From Dasypus novemcinctus (taxonomy: Eukaryota; Chordata; Mammalia; Cingulata; Dasypodidae), in contig NC_080699.1 in the NCBI RefSeq assembly GCF_030445035.2, positions 8,184,001 through 8,248,000 of the forward strand: a stretch of DNA of 64,000 nt. The letters are read 5' to 3'. The position numbers and the translations under genes are program-made. A model generated the notes under the pieces. That model had not been told where the DNA came from. It searched no databases and saw only the letters and a list, made by a program, of their open reading frames with translations. Below are positions 1 through 11,699 of the stretch, one piece after another; positions within the stretch are counted from its first letter, which is position 1, and each line of letters starts with the position of its first letter.

Positions 1-1780
1 TTAACTGCAAACCTTCCAGCAATGTTTTACTCCGTTATAGATTACTTTGGAAAAACAAAGTTTAGTTTTCCCTCTTGAACAATGAGTGGTTTATTTTAAA
101 GTAGGTGAAAGGTAGTGGGAAGGGAAAAAGCCCCGCTCCACAGATGTACAGTTTAAAGTTTGTCAAGTGCTTAGTAAAGAGTAATACTAACTTCAAACGG
201 TTGGAAAGTATAATGTAATGTGAGAACACAAAGGGCTTGTTTCTCCTTTGGCTTTCTTTTTGCTCAGTCCCCTGCAAACTATCAGCCTAAAGAGCAGCGC
301 TGAAGAGGTCACATCCCCTAGAGAAAGGAGAAAGAGAAAGGAGGGGAAATGGCTGTGCTCCCCCAAATTTGCAGTCAGGTTACATTGTGTCCTTAGATGA
401 GAATTTCATATTCCCCAGTGAGTGTGAGGCTCTGCCGGGCTCTAAATCCAACTCACACAGTGATGCACAGCCCGTGGCAGTGTACAGAACTTCTACTTCC
501 CAGTAGGATGAACTCTCATTTGTATATTTTTTGGCCCTTGTCAAGGTAAGGCAATATAAATATTGGAGATATAAAAGTTGATATTCCACATGAATTGTCA
601 ATTGCTAGCCAAGCATCTCAAGCCTTTCTCTTTTATGTGATGTGACCAAAATCCTAGCCGGCTTGAAGTAGGTCCTCTGGCATTCCAGGAAGACACCTGG
701 TTCTTTCTAGAAAGAGGCCTCCGTGTGCGTGTGGGTGTTCCCAGGTGTGGACAATCGCTGTGCTGCTTCTGTGAGTCTTCTTGGAGATGGGCCTTGCCAC
801 CAGCCACCCACAGCCACCCTGACGCCTTGACCACAGCCTGGCCCGGGACCAGGTAGGTTCCAGCCCAGGCAAGCTGTCACTCCTTCTTCCCGTTGTCCTT
901 TTCCATGGGGGAAGCAGGTGGCTTCTTACGGGATATGATTTCAGGGCAGGACGTTTCCCTGATGCTCAAGAAAGAAATGCTGTTCCCGCCTGCTGAGGTT
1001 TGCACTTAAGTAACTTACTGTGCAGTAAACTTTAGTGGGCAAGCTCACGGAAGAAGTGCTTTTCCCACCTGAGGGCTGATATTTGAGACGCGAAGCTTCA
1101 TTCCTTTGGAAGAGTTGGAACCTGTTAAAACAGCGCAAATGTGCCCAACAGAGTAGTGAGGCCATTTGCAGAGGTGAGTCATTTACATCATAGTGAGAGT
1201 GAGGTTTTTAAATTTATCCTTAGCACAGGTTTTAATAAAAAGTGGAAGAGAAGGGAGACTGAGGGTTGAGGTTTTGGTGAGAGAAGGAAAGGGAAAATGT
1301 TGGCTTAAAAAAATAACTAGACACAGCATATAGAGAGGAAAAGGAAGGCTGAAAATGTTTATGATAAGTCTCACTGCTTTGTTGTAGCGAAAGTACGGGG
1401 CTTTAGTGCTGGCCCTAGGAGTCTCAGAGCCGGCCGGAGTGCCAGCGTGTCAGACTTAGCAAAGGAGAAAACACATTCACTCAATGAGCATTTATTAAGT
1501 GCTCTGTAGATAAAGAATGATAATTAGATTAAAGCTAATACTAGATATATGTCAACATTTTCCCAATGATTCTCTTACCAACATAGAATTAGAATAATAA
1601 ATGCAATGTTAAACTCCATTTTCCATCAAGAAGTTATTGTAAAAGAGCTATGTCTAAAAATGTGTCTTTTTAGTGATTTTTCTTTGGAATAATCTTCTGC
1701 CTCAAATATATTTTGGGAATATGACTTGCAACACTTTTTTTTTTAGGGAATCAGGACACCAGTTCTGTGACTTTAAGAAA
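1..1780. other. Intergenic, no gene recognised
   Basis: No open reading frame in this stretch resembles a known protein, and there is no CpG cluster. A fragment near 1480-1505 resembles the old L2/MIR-type sequence around 'caatgagcatttattaag'. The rest looks like unique or heavily decayed intergenic DNA, presumed to lie between YAP1 and BIRC3 by mammalian synteny. Confidence 0.5.
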
Positions 1781-1787
1781 TGAATTA

Positions 1788-2580
1788 GGGAAGTGGATTT
1801 GGCTCAACTGATAGAGTGTCCGCCTCCTACATGGGAGGTCCAGGGTTCAAACCCAGGGCCTCCTGACCCGTGTGGCGAGCTGGCCCACGTGCAGTGCTGA
1901 TGCGCGCAAGTGTCCCCCGCATAGGGGAACCTCACATGTAGGGAGTGCGCCCTGCAAGGAAAGCTGCCCAGAGTGAAAAAAGAAGCACAGCCTGCCCAGG
2001 AGTGGCATCACACACAGGAAGAGCTGACGCAGCAAGATGACACTGTTGCTGCCTCCCTTCACCCCTCCTCCTAGCCTTTGTTATCTCCCTTTTCCAGCCG
2101 TTGCTATCCTTCACCGCCTACCTCATAGCTGCCTGCACAGCTCCGCCTATCCACTACCGCCCCGTAGTTAATCCGCCCCCGCTCCTACCCCTCCCTTGAC
2201 CCGACCTTATATAATCAAGTGTATTTCCGCAATAAAGTGGACTAGCTCACTCTCACAGGCTGTCTCCGTGGTTTTTACCGCGCGTCCCCCACACCTGGAG
2301 AACCTAGGCCTACGCGCTGGCCTAGGGGCTCACCGCCGAGCCGTGGAAGCCCGCCCGGTCCTCGTGGGTTGCTAACTCAAAGTAGCAAGCTCAAAATAGC
2401 AAGCCCACATGACACGACAAAAAAGAGACACAGATTCCCAGTGCCGCTGACAAGAATACAAGCGGACACAGAAGAACACACAGTGGATGGACACAGAGAG
2501 CAGACAATTGCGGGGGTAGGGGGCCAGGGAAGGGGAGAGAAAAATAAACAAATAAAACAGCAGAAATTTTTTTAAAAAAG
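1788..2580 (+). mobile_element. DAS-III-type tRNA-derived SINE, split by an LTR
   Basis: The head has a tRNA-like A box (tggctcaactgatagag) and B box (gggttcaaaccc), followed by the body shared with the other long SINEs of this window. The tail is A-rich. The flanks carry the duplication tgaatta at 1781-1787 and 2581-2587. The body is interrupted at 2044-2409 by a solo LTR, so the SINE is the older insertion. Confidence 0.88.
2044..2409 (+). mobile_element. Solo LTR of an endogenous retrovirus
   Basis: This 366-bp block interrupts the SINE exactly. It begins with TG (tgttgctgcc) and ends with CA (aagcccaca). It is flanked by a perfect 6-bp duplication, tgacac, at 2038-2043 and 2410-2415. It has a TATA box (tatataa, 2208-2214) and a poly(A) signal (aataaa, 2231-2236), as expected for U3-R. 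No internal viral genes are present, so it is read as a recombined solo LTR. A 6-bp duplication is usual for class II (betaretrovirus-like) elements, but the family is not identified. Confidence 0.85.
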
Positions 2581-2655
2581 TGAATTATTAGTATTCATTT
2601 TAAATAAATGCACCAATTAAGGGGAAAAGTAGCATAAATGTACATCCTTCTACAG

Positions 2656-2943
2656 CAGGGGCTGGGAAACTAAGTCCTGAAGGTGAAAGGCAGCCTGCTG
2701 CCTGCTTTTGAGTGGTTTTTACATTTTTAAATGATTAAAAATAAAATACCACTTCATGACCTGTAAAAATTATATTAAATTCAAATTTCAGTATCTACAA
2801 CCAAGTTTTATTGGGACGCAGACATACCCATCCTTTTACATTTTGCCTATGGATGCTTCTGCACTGGAATGGTGGAGTTTAGTGGTTTGGGCTGCAGGGC
2901 CTAAAATATCTGGTTCTTTACAGAAAATGTTTTCCAAGCCCTG
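2656..2943. mobile_element. Non-autonomous hAT (MER-type) DNA transposon remnant
   Basis: The ends look like imperfect inverted repeats: caggggctgggaaac at the left and ttttccaagccctg at the right. The interior (ccaagttttattggga... and ggcctaaaatatctgg...) matches my memory of the short MER elements derived from hAT-Charlie transposons. The expected 8-bp target duplication is no longer recognisable. Confidence 0.65.
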
Positions 2944-3399
2944 GTGTAGAGTACTATTTCCCAAAATGTTTTCTGTGGGATAGTTTTGCCACATGCTCTG
3001 CCTCCAAAACGCTTTCATGGTCATCAAAGTTTGGCAGATTCTGCGCACCATTACGCACTTTTGGATGATCATTGTGTGCATTAGCATATTAAAGGTTCTG
3101 AGAAGTCCTGCAGCAAACGAATGTTTATTTAGGCCAGTTTCCCAAGCTTGCTTGAGAGCAGTCTCTCTCCACAAACTTCTCTTCCGCGTCATGCCTATAA
3201 ATATCCCGTGGGACTTATAGAAATTCTAGTGAAGGAGAGCTGGGGAAAGTCTTCTTAGGGTGGGAGGTATTTTCAAGCAAGTTGCCAACCAGCTCTTTGA
3301 TTCAACATGCTCCCATAGTTCTCTAAGGAATCTTAGAAATTATTTTATTGCAACTTCTCGTTTTACAGGTTGGGAGATGGAGACTGAGAAGGATCATGG

Positions 3400-3745
3400 A
3401 AATTTTTGCCTGGCAAGCAACTCCTTCAGGTCTTTGCTCCAGTGTCACCTTCGCAGCACGGATGCTCGATCACTCGGAAGAAAACTGAAATCCTTCGTCC
3501 TGACACTTCCTATTCACTTACATTGCTTTGTCTTTCTTCACCACCTTTATCACTATTATCTAACACACTCTACATGGCCTTAAAAAAAAAAAAAGAATTA
3601 GAATGTCAGCTCGGTAGAATGCAAGCTCCCAGGGATTTTGTCTGTTTTGCTTCCTGTCGTATCCCAGGACCTGGAACAGCATATACCTCACAGAGGTGCT
3701 CAGCACGTATTGTCGTATCTGTGAGTGGCAGAACCAAGGCCATTC
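3400..3745 (+). mobile_element. L2 LINE 3' end
   Basis: The order of phrases follows the L2 3' region: caggtctttgctccagtgtcacct, then a poorly conserved stretch with an internal A run, then gggattttgtctgttttg and the cctggaacagcatat-type motif. The final ATTTGTTGAATGAATG tail is eroded. The flanking 2952-3399 and 3746-4119 hold nothing I recognise. Confidence 0.6.
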
Positions 3746-4119
3746 CGGGACCGCCTGCGTCCTCAGTTGAGGAAGCATGTGAGGTCAAAGGACAAATGGG
3801 AAAATCTTACCTTCAACTACGTTTGGAATCAAATCCTGACTGTGGCAGTGAGTAGCTGTTGCAGTTTGGACTAGGTTTCACCTCAGTAACAGTGATAGAA
3901 ACCAGACACGGGCTCCGTTTCTCTCTCTTGATAAAGAAGTCCAGGGTCAGCTGGAAACTTTACCGTCACCAGGGGCCCAAGCTCCGGCCTCTGCGTTCCA
4001 CCCTCCTTGGAGCACGCTTCCCCTTCTCAAGTGCTCCTGCGGGAGCTGCAGCCCTGGCGTCTGTGTTCCCGGCAGGAGGAACAACTCAGTTTCCTCTAAA
4101 AAGTCTTCACCCCCTGCCC

Positions 4120-4403
4120 CCAGACGGCTCCCTGGTCTGTCGGCTAGTTGCTCGCTGTGTCCGCTGGCTGTGTCCACTCGTTGTCTGCTTGTCTTCTTCA
4201 GGAGGCACTGGGAACTGAACCCGGAACTTCCACGTGAGAGACGGTGCCCAACTGCTTGAGCCACATTTGCTCGCTGCTCGTTGTATCCGCACATTGTATC
4301 AACTCGTTGCATCAGCCTTTCTTCTTTAGGAGGCACTGGGAACCAAACTTGGGACTTCCTGTGTGGGAAGCAGGTGCCCAACTGCTTGAGCCACATCTGC
4401 CCC
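4120..4403 (-). mobile_element. Dimeric short tRNA-head SINE (DAS family)
   Basis: Two copies of the tRNA-like head lie in tandem on the minus strand. Each has the reverse complement of 'tgtggctcaagcagttggg' and ends in 'gtgcctcctgaagaag' or 'gtgcctcctaaagaag'. Each is followed by a linker rich in ACAACGAG and GGACACAGCGAG words. The copies differ at many sites, so the element is old. The 4404-4985 flank has no recognised feature. Confidence 0.75.
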
Positions 4404-4989
4404 CCCCCCAGTGACTTCTAATTCTCTCACTGACCATCCCTTGGCTGACAAATATACAATTTAGCGTGGGCAACCCAAAATAACCTTTCCTTTCTTGGTA
4501 AAGAAAACAGAGGGAATGAATATTGGGTCAGCAACTAGCAGTCTTTGACATATTGGCTATGTAATTTGGGGCAAATTATCTAATGATATCTACCTTGTAA
4601 AGTGCTTATGATATTTAAAGATTATGGATATACAGTGCTGGCACAGCTACCATAACTGGAAAATGGATATTTTACTGAGAAGTGAATATGAAACTACATT
4701 CAGTCACAAAACACCTTTTCAAATACTTTTTCTGCCATTTTTAGGCTTTTAATTACATTAACTGAGTGAGTTCTGGGGGTTGTACCTGAGGGAAATAAGC
4801 TGCTGGACTTGAGAAACATTGCTCATCTGCCCTGCGTGAAAATAATTTGGAAAATCAGTGGTCGTGCACAGCAGGTGCCCCCTGCGTTGGATGCCCTGCT
4901 CGGAATCGCTCCTCACGGGGGAGGTTGAGATGTTTTCCCCAGCACGGGCATGATCTTGGCCTTGGCCCACATTCTGGTGGGTTCCTGCC

Positions 4990-5348
4990 CCTTGTAAATG
5001 AGATCTCGTCAAGATGTTACCTCAGTGAAGGTGTTGCCCCCCTGAATCAGGTTGGGGCTTAATCTGGATAACAGGGGTCCTTTAAAGTAGAATGAAAGAT
5101 GGCTGGAGAGAAGCCACGGGGAGCAGCTGGAATCCAGAAGTGAAGGGAGCCTAAAGGAGAAAGAAGACGAGGCCGCCATGTGCTCCACCACGGGATGGAA
5201 AGCCAAGGAACCTGAAGATTGCCGGCCAGAGGATACCCACCTGGGAGAAAGCAAGCCTTCTAGCCTCTGAACTTGCCAGCCAATAATTCCTCTGGTAAGC
5301 CAACCCACTGTTTGGTATTTGCTTTAGAAGCGAAGAAACTAAAATATT
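4990..5348 (+). mobile_element. MaLR-like LTR remnant
   Basis: The segment contains hallmarks of the mammalian MaLR (MLT1/MST-like) LTR: gatgttacctcagtgaagg, a 'cctttaaagtagaatgaaag' phrase, and near the end 'cctctgaacttgccagccaataattcctctgg' followed by 'aagccaacccactgtttggtatttg'. No internal region is seen. The exact subfamily is not assigned and the 5' end is uncertain. Confidence 0.6.
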
Positions 5349-5349
5349 C

Positions 5350-6380
5350 CCTAGGAGGTAGCTCCCTTCTAGAGCTACCACTGGGTGGACCAGTCCCAAG
5401 GGCTTTGCCCTGAGGTTGTAGCTGATTGGCCCCAGGAGGAAGCCCGCTCCTGGGGTACCGTAAGGGCTGGAATTCCATGTGCTGCCTTGACATCACAGAG
5501 CCTCACAGGACCCCAAAAGTCTAACCGTGAGTTCTTCTCCTGATATGCCCTCCACCCAGCAGGTCAGGCTTCCCACGGTGCTGGCTTCCTCATCAGCCGG
5601 CCCAGCTGCATCCCACCTAGTCCTCGCCCTAACCTAACAGGTTTCCCTACTAGCCCATGAAACTAGTCAGCAGGAACCAGGAGCATCCCACCCTCTGGTC
5701 GCTCCAAAGCCTGCCGGCCACCGCCCCTGCTGGGTCATTCGTCTCCCAAGTACAACGCCTGCACGGCCCCATGGGGTGTGAGCTCCTCCTCCGGGCTGTG
5801 AGTATATGTAACTGGAGAACCGCTGCCATTCTCACCTGCCCTGTCGGGTGACATGTGTTTGGCCATCACGTCCTATTTAGGGTCGGGAATCCCTCCTGTT
5901 CACCGACAAGGTGACTAGGTGGTGAGCAGAACACCTGGATCATCAGATCTTCTTTTTAAAGAATCTGGAATTTTGTACTACAAATGTAGGGAGTCACTGG
6001 TGCTGACTCTTGGCGCAGCATTCTGGCCCTGCTTCCTACCCTTCCAAGAGTAAGCAGGATACTGCCTGTCAATCTGTGCTTTGGGCTTTGTTGAAGCTAG
6101 CATAGCAGAGGTCATTTTCTGCTACTAAAACAACCTTAACTGGTTGGTTGTAAATCTTTGAAGATGAATGGAAATGGCGAAAGCACATGACGTTGGCAAC
6201 CAGCAGATCTCTTACATGGGTATGACAGTAGTTCAACGGGGAAATCTAAGGACACGTATATTACTTGAAGGAAAGCTACAAAACATAACGTGGTACTGTA
6301 TAACAGTGGAACCTCATGTGAAACACAAATGTGGGTAATATTGCATACATAACACCTTTTTTTTTTTTACAAAATATTAA
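5350..6380. other. Intergenic, no gene recognised
   Basis: Moderately GC-rich up to about 5880, then AT-richer. Open frames here are short and do not resemble known proteins. A T run lies at about 6357-6369, next to the L1 3' end that follows. Confidence 0.5.
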
Positions 6381-7165
6381 CATAAACACAAACTAGAAAA
6401 TCCCTCTATTAAGTATATACCCCAAAAAATTGAAAGCAGGGCCTTGAACAGACATTTGTACATCAGTGTTCAGAGCAGCAGCATTACTCACAATTTCCAG
6501 AAGTTGGAAGCAACCCAAGTGTCCATCACTAGATGAATGGATAAACAAAATGTGGTAGATACAGACAATGGAATATTATTCAGCTGTAAAAAGGAATGAC
6601 GTTCTGCTCCATGGAACATGGATGAACCTTGAAGACATCACATGGAATGAAATACCCTCGACACAAAAGGGCAAATATTGAATTGACTGGTATGAAATAA
6701 TTAGATTAAACAAATTCATTGAGTCATAAACTAGAAGACAGGGGCTGAGGGTAGGGAATGGGTGGTTAATGCTTAATTCATACAGAGTTTCTGTTTGGAG
6801 TAATGGAAAAGTTTTGGTAATGATAGCACAAGATTGTGAATGTAATTAGCAGCACTGAACTCTATATGTGAATGTGTTTAAAAGGGAAATTTTAGGATAT
6901 GTGTTACTAGAATAAATATATTTTTTAAAAAAACAAAATCATTGGACTACACAACACAAACAGGGACATTCTAATGTAAACTCTGGACTACAGTTAATAG
7001 CACAATTACAATAATCATCCTTCATGAATTTGCACACGAATGCAACGTGTGCATATTAGGGAAAATGGTGTGTGAGAAGAGGCAGGTATATGAGAACTCT
7101 CTATTTTCTGCATTTTTCTGCAATCCTACAACTTCTCTAATTTAAAAAAAATTTAAAAACACAAA
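6381..7165 (+). mobile_element. L1 3' ends (two adjacent pieces)
   Basis: 6381-6935 has the typical older-L1 3' sequence: 'ggaagcaacccaagtgtccatc', 'gatgaatggataaacaaaatg', 'caatggaatattattcagc', and ends in an AT-rich tail. 6940-7165 is a different L1 3' UTR type ('ctctggactacagttaatag', 'cctacaacttctctaat') ending in an A-rich tail. Both are 5' truncated. Confidence 0.75.
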
Positions 7166-8006
7166 CCTGATTTTAACACAATCTTCATTTTAAGGATAAC
7201 TGTTACCCACTGAAATTATCAGGACCAAGTCTTCCTAAAAATATTAGTGGGCCTTTAACTACCCAGCCTTCAGGTGGCGCTGACAGAGCCCGGCGGCCGG
7301 AAACAAGGACGGGGTTTCTACTCAGACCTGCATCTCATTTCACTCTCTATTATTTGGCTTGAAAATCTGCAGCCCAGTTCAAAAGGAAGAAGACAAAACA
7401 GAACGGAGGCTAAAATGACCAGGTTTCATAGTGAAAATGGACACCAAATTGAAAGTTTGATCTTTTCTCTATTTGGAACCAAGAATTAAATAAAAGGCCA
7501 TACAAGGTGTTTTCTTTCTTAAGATAGGCATTTAAAAATATTTGTCACTGCATTTTTACTTATCATCTAACACAACGATATCTATTGTTAAATTTTTGGT
7601 AAACTACAGATAAAGATAGTTTTTGTTCTGGCAACATATCTCCTTCTGGTATCTGAGTGTGGTGGAGGGAAGATGTGAAGGGTCTGAGAAAACTCTGGAG
7701 GGAGAGAGATGACGGGTGGGAGTTCTCGTTAGCTTATTATAGTCCTGAGAACACATGTACCATAATGAGCATTTCTCATATTCACATGGGGTAGTCTGGG
7801 CTACCTGATCAAATTTTTATCTTTATAAAATGTTCTTTAGATAGTGTGGATAAAGATGCAAGTCACCTGCCAAAGGCATTGGCAATTTTTAAAAGCTTTG
7901 TCCCTTGCTACTTGACCTTTAATGAATGTTTTTATATTGATTATAAGAGAAATGTTTAGATTAGTACTTGGTCATAATCATGTATAATGTGCTTTCTTAT
8001 TTGTTT
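7166..8006. other. Intergenic, no gene recognised
   Basis: An AT-rich stretch. The 71-codon frame starting at 7274 has no recognisable homology. I see no promoter, RNA gene or tandem repeat. Confidence 0.5.
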
Positions 8007-8020
8007 AAAAAAATAGACTG

Positions 8021-8410
8021 GGGAAACGGACTTGGCCCAGTGGTTAGGGCGTCCATCTACCACATGGGAGGTCCGCGGTTCAAACCTCGGGCCTCCCTGA
8101 CCCATGTGCAGCTGGCCCATGTGCAGTGCTGAGGCGCGCAAGGAGTGCCCTGCCACGCAGGGGTGTCCCCCGCATAGGGGAGCCCCACGCGCAAGGAGTG
8201 CGCCCCATAAGGAGAGCCACCCAGTGCGAAAGAAAGTGCAGCCTGCCCAGGAATGGCGCTGCACACATGGAGAGATGACACAACAAGATGACGCAACAAA
8301 AAGAAACAGATTCCCATGCCGCTGACAACAACAGAAGCGGACAAAGAAGATCAGCAAATAGATACAGAGAACAGATAACCGGGTGGAGGGGAGAGATTTA
8401 AATAAAAAAA
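8021..8410 (+). mobile_element. DAS-III-type tRNA-derived SINE
   Basis: Complete element with A box region (ttggcccagtggttaggg), B box (ggttcaaacc), the shared GC-rich body and an A-rich tail. It is bounded by the duplication aaaaaatagactg, at about 8008-8020 and 8411-8423. Long frames on its minus strand are only artefacts of the GC-rich body. Confidence 0.92.
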
Positions 8411-8559
8411 AAAAAATAGACTGCTGTGCCTATCCTACAGCAGGCTGGCCCACGACCCCCTCCCCAACCAAATTTGACTCAGATCTATACCCTGATGATG
8501 CCACACACTCACCAAGCGGGTATGAAAAGGTCTGCTACTCACATAACGAGGTTTTCTAG

Positions 8560-8930
8560 GCAACAGGGCAGCTCCCAAGCAGGTCCAAGAAAGGGAGAGG
8601 GAAAGAGAGGTGTAATATGGGGGCATTTGGGGGACTTGGAATTGTCCTGAATGACATTGCAGTGACAGATACAGGCCACTCTATATCCTGCCATGACCTA
8701 CAGAGTGGAGGGGGAGAGAGTGTAACCTACAATGTGAACTCTAAGCCCTGCTGAGTGGCAGTGATCCAAAATGTGTTCATCGATTGCAATGAATGTACCA
8801 CGCTAACAAAAGAAGTTGTTAATGTGAGAAACATGGGAGGTGTGGGGAGTGGGGCAAATGGGAATCCCTTATGTATTTTTTACGTAACATTTTATGTAAT
8901 CTAAATGTCTCTTAAAAATACAAGGCCAGG
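8560..8930 (+). mobile_element. Armadillo-lineage L1 3' UTR, copy 1
   Basis: Shares with the next element, in the same order, the blocks 'gggggcattt', 'gacttggaattgtcctg', 'gtaacctacaatgtgaac', 'gcaatgaatgtaccacg' and 'aagttgttaatgtg'. The tail reads 'tgtaacattt'-like sequence and then A-rich. It matches my memory of 3' UTRs of young xenarthran L1s. The 5' limit is uncertain; 8424-8560 may belong to it. Confidence 0.6.
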
Positions 8931-8934
8931 TACT

Positions 8935-9830
8935 GTTTCTCCTGAGGGCTACAGAGAACCATAGGTTCTGTGGTCAAGGCAGATGGCTCTGGAGTTCAGT
9001 GCCATGTCAGTGGGCCCTACTTTGGAGTTTGTGTTCCTGAGTGTGATGGAGTTGAACTCAGATGTGACCTTTCTACCCATGCCTCTTTTGTTACTTTTAC
9101 TGGACCTGTGGTTGGCGCTGGGGTTGGTGTATACTCAGGAGACCTGAATCTCTGGACTGTCCACGTGCCAGCTGGGTCCTGAGCCTCAGCAGACTTGCAA
9201 CTCCTACCCTCTGGTTTATTGGACTTACCCCAGCCTGCTAATAGGGAGGGGAAGAAGGTCAACCACCACATCAGAGAGCCAGAGTGCCTACAACTGCAAG
9301 TAGAATTGCATCCATCATCCATGTGGAATAGAAGCCCCCTCTCGATTTAGAGGTGGAGTGGACATCACCATCCCAGGGTCCACAGGATGGAGGAATAAAA
9401 TATGGATTAGGGTGGACTTACTGTTATTTTACTATAGAACTATTGTGACTAGTAATGGAAGAAACTGTAGCTTTGATGTGGAGAAAGTGGCCATGGTGGC
9501 TGCTGAGGGTCGGGAGAGGGAAGAAGAGATATGACGTGGGGGCATTTTCAGGACTTGGAGTTGTCCTGGGTGGTACTGCAGGGACAGTTGCTGGACATTG
9601 TATGTCCTGCCATGGCCCACTGGGTGGACTGGGAGGGAGTGTAAACTACAATGTAAACCATTATCCACGTGGGGCAGCAGTGCTCCAAAATGCATTCACC
9701 AAATGCAATGAATGTGCCACGATGATGAAAGAGGTTGTTGATGTGGGAGGAGTGGGGTGAAGGGGGTGGGGTTATATGGGGACCTCATTTTTAAAAAATG
9801 TAACATTTAAAAAAAATAAAGAGAGAGAAA
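8935..9830 (+). mobile_element. Armadillo-lineage L1 3' UTR, copy 2
   Basis: Longer copy of the same 3' UTR family as 8560-8930. The shared part is 9500-9790. Its 5' portion (8950-9480) contains 'gtggtcaaggcagatgg' and 'gtggagtggacatcaccatc'. It ends in an A-rich tail with several aataaa words (9815-9840). The two copies are head-to-tail, so two insertions or a local duplication are both possible. Confidence 0.6.
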
Positions 9831-9840
9831 AATAAATAAA

Positions 9841-10690
9841 TAATATGTTTTAAAAAGCAAGAGCAGGCAGAGCAGCTGGCTGGGCTTTTACTGTGGTGGG
9901 GGGTGGGCTGGGGCAGAGCTCGGTGGGCTCAGGCGCCCGTGGTCTGAACTTCCTTTCACCACTGAAGTCGGAAGCACTGGGATTTATCGGCTTGCCCAGA
10001 TGTGAGGCCTCAGGGCAAGAGGGAAGTGAAGGACTTGAAAGCTGTCAGCAGCCAAACATCAACATGGTGGCAGACTACGGGGCACAAAAAAGAGGTTTTT
10101 AAAACCTCATGCTTATTGTGAATAAATGTTTGGTTTGTAGTTTACCATATTTTCTCATGGTATTCAATAACAGAAGAAAAACACTTAAGCACAATTCAAA
10201 AATCAGTGTATGGTCAGAAATTTTTAGAATTGAGGAAAAGGCAAGTACTTGAGGGGATATAAAGTGTTTTAAAATGCCATTAAAATGAACTTTCACACTG
10301 GCTAATTTCAAAGCTACTTTACAAACTTGTAACGTGCCCGTTTCCTCTCCATTAAAAGGCACGTTTCTCTTCTTTTTTCCTGAATGAACACGTAGCTCGT
10401 GTACTGTCTTTATTTTTGACTTCCAAGTCTGAGACATCTGAGCTGAACTGCTGGCGGCGGGACAACCGCTGTGGGGCTTGGGGGTTAGGTGTGCCCCGTG
10501 GGAACCTGCGTCCACCAGGGCCGAGAGCGTGGGGTCCCTCGAGTTCCTGGTTACTGCTGACCAGTGCGTGGCCCGGGGCACAGCCTCACCCAGCCGGCAC
10601 CCGGACGCGGCAGGCAGAGGGGGCAACTCAAGGAGCGGCCACTAGATGGCAACGTAAGCTTGGATCTGTGCTCCAAATCGGCACAGCCCG
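9841..10690. other. Intergenic; unique sequence up to the minisatellite
   Basis: GC-rich at 9870-10080, AT-rich at 10090-10340, then GC-rich again. No exon-like open frame with known homology is visible. The frames that run into the minisatellite are not genes. Confidence 0.5.
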
Positions 10691-10694
10691 GAAC

Positions 10695-11620
10695 AGCTGG
10701 ACCCCAGGATCGACCTCACCCAGCCCCCAGGACCGCTCCTCCACCCCCAGCCTCCCAGGATCGACCTCACCCAGCCCCCCAGCACCGCTCCCCCACCCAC
10801 CAGCCCCCCAGCACCGCTCCCCCACCCACCAGCCCCCCAGCACCGCTCCCCCACCCACCAGCCCCCCAGCACCGCTCCCCCCCCAACAGCCCCCCAGGAC
10901 CCCTCCCCCACCCACCAGCCCCCCAGGACCGCTCCTCCACCCCCAGCCTCCCAGGATCGACCTCACCCAGCCCCCCAGCACCGCTCCCCCACCCACCAGC
11001 CCCCCAGGACCGCCCCTCCACCCACCAGCCCCCCGGCACCGCTCCCCCACCCACCAGCCCCCCAGGACCGCCCCTCCACCCACCAGCCCCCCAGCACCCC
11101 TCCCCCACCCACCAGCCCCCCAGCACCGCTCCCCCACCCACCAGCCCCCCAGGACCGCCTCTCCACCCACCAGCCCCCCGGCACCGCTCCCCCACCCACC
11201 AGCCCCCCGGCACCGCTCCCCCACCCACCAGCCCCCCAGGACCGCCTCTCCACCCCCAGCCTCCCAGGATCGACCTCACCCAGCCCCCCAGCACCGCTCC
11301 CCCACCCACCAGCCCCCCAGGACCGCCTCTCCACCCACCAGCCCCCCGGCACCGCTCCCCCACCCACCAGCCCCCCGGCACCGCTCCCCCACCCACCAGC
11401 CCCCCGGCACCGCTCACCCACCCACCAGCCCCCCAGGACCGCCTCTCCACCCCCAGCCTCCCAGGATCGACCTCACCCAGCCCCCCAGCACCGCTCCCCC
11501 ACCCACCAGCCCCCCCCCCCCCCGGCACCGCTCCCCCCCCCCACCAGCCCCCTCCCCCCCCCCCCCCGCACCGCTCCCCCACCCACCAGCCCCCCAGGAC
11601 CGCCCCTCCACCTCCAGCCT
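10695..11620. repeat. 29-bp C-rich minisatellite with higher-order structure
   Basis: About 930 bp of near-identical 29-bp units with the core 'ccagccccccagcaccgct' plus 'cccccaccca'. Variant units carry 'aggaccg' or 'ggcaccg' in place of 'agcaccg'. A distinct unit containing gatcgacctcac recurs at about 10708, 10759, 10955, 11268 and 11465, giving spacings of 196, 313 and 197 bp and so a higher-order pattern. Because 29 is not a multiple of 3, every frame stays open and gives proline- or glycine-rich pseudo-ORFs. The minus strand is G-run rich. Pure C runs occur at 11508-11575. Confidence 0.93.
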
Positions 11621-11699
11621 GCTAAAACGCTCTGGAGTTGCTAATCTTGATCACCTCTCTTTGGACGCAGTCTTAGACATTATCTGTTCTATTCCAACT

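Noticed and set aside
1800-1860. tRNA gene-like A and B boxes at the SINE heads
   Set aside because: They are heads of retrotransposed SINEs with A-rich tails and target duplications, and do not fold as complete, standalone tRNA genes.
7956-8357. Open frames of 70-190 codons antisense to each DAS SINE (also at 11.9, 14.2, 19.7, 25.4, 28.3, 29.6 and 49.3 kb)
   Set aside because: All encode the same residues because they are one repeat family. The GC-rich SINE body is simply poor in stops.
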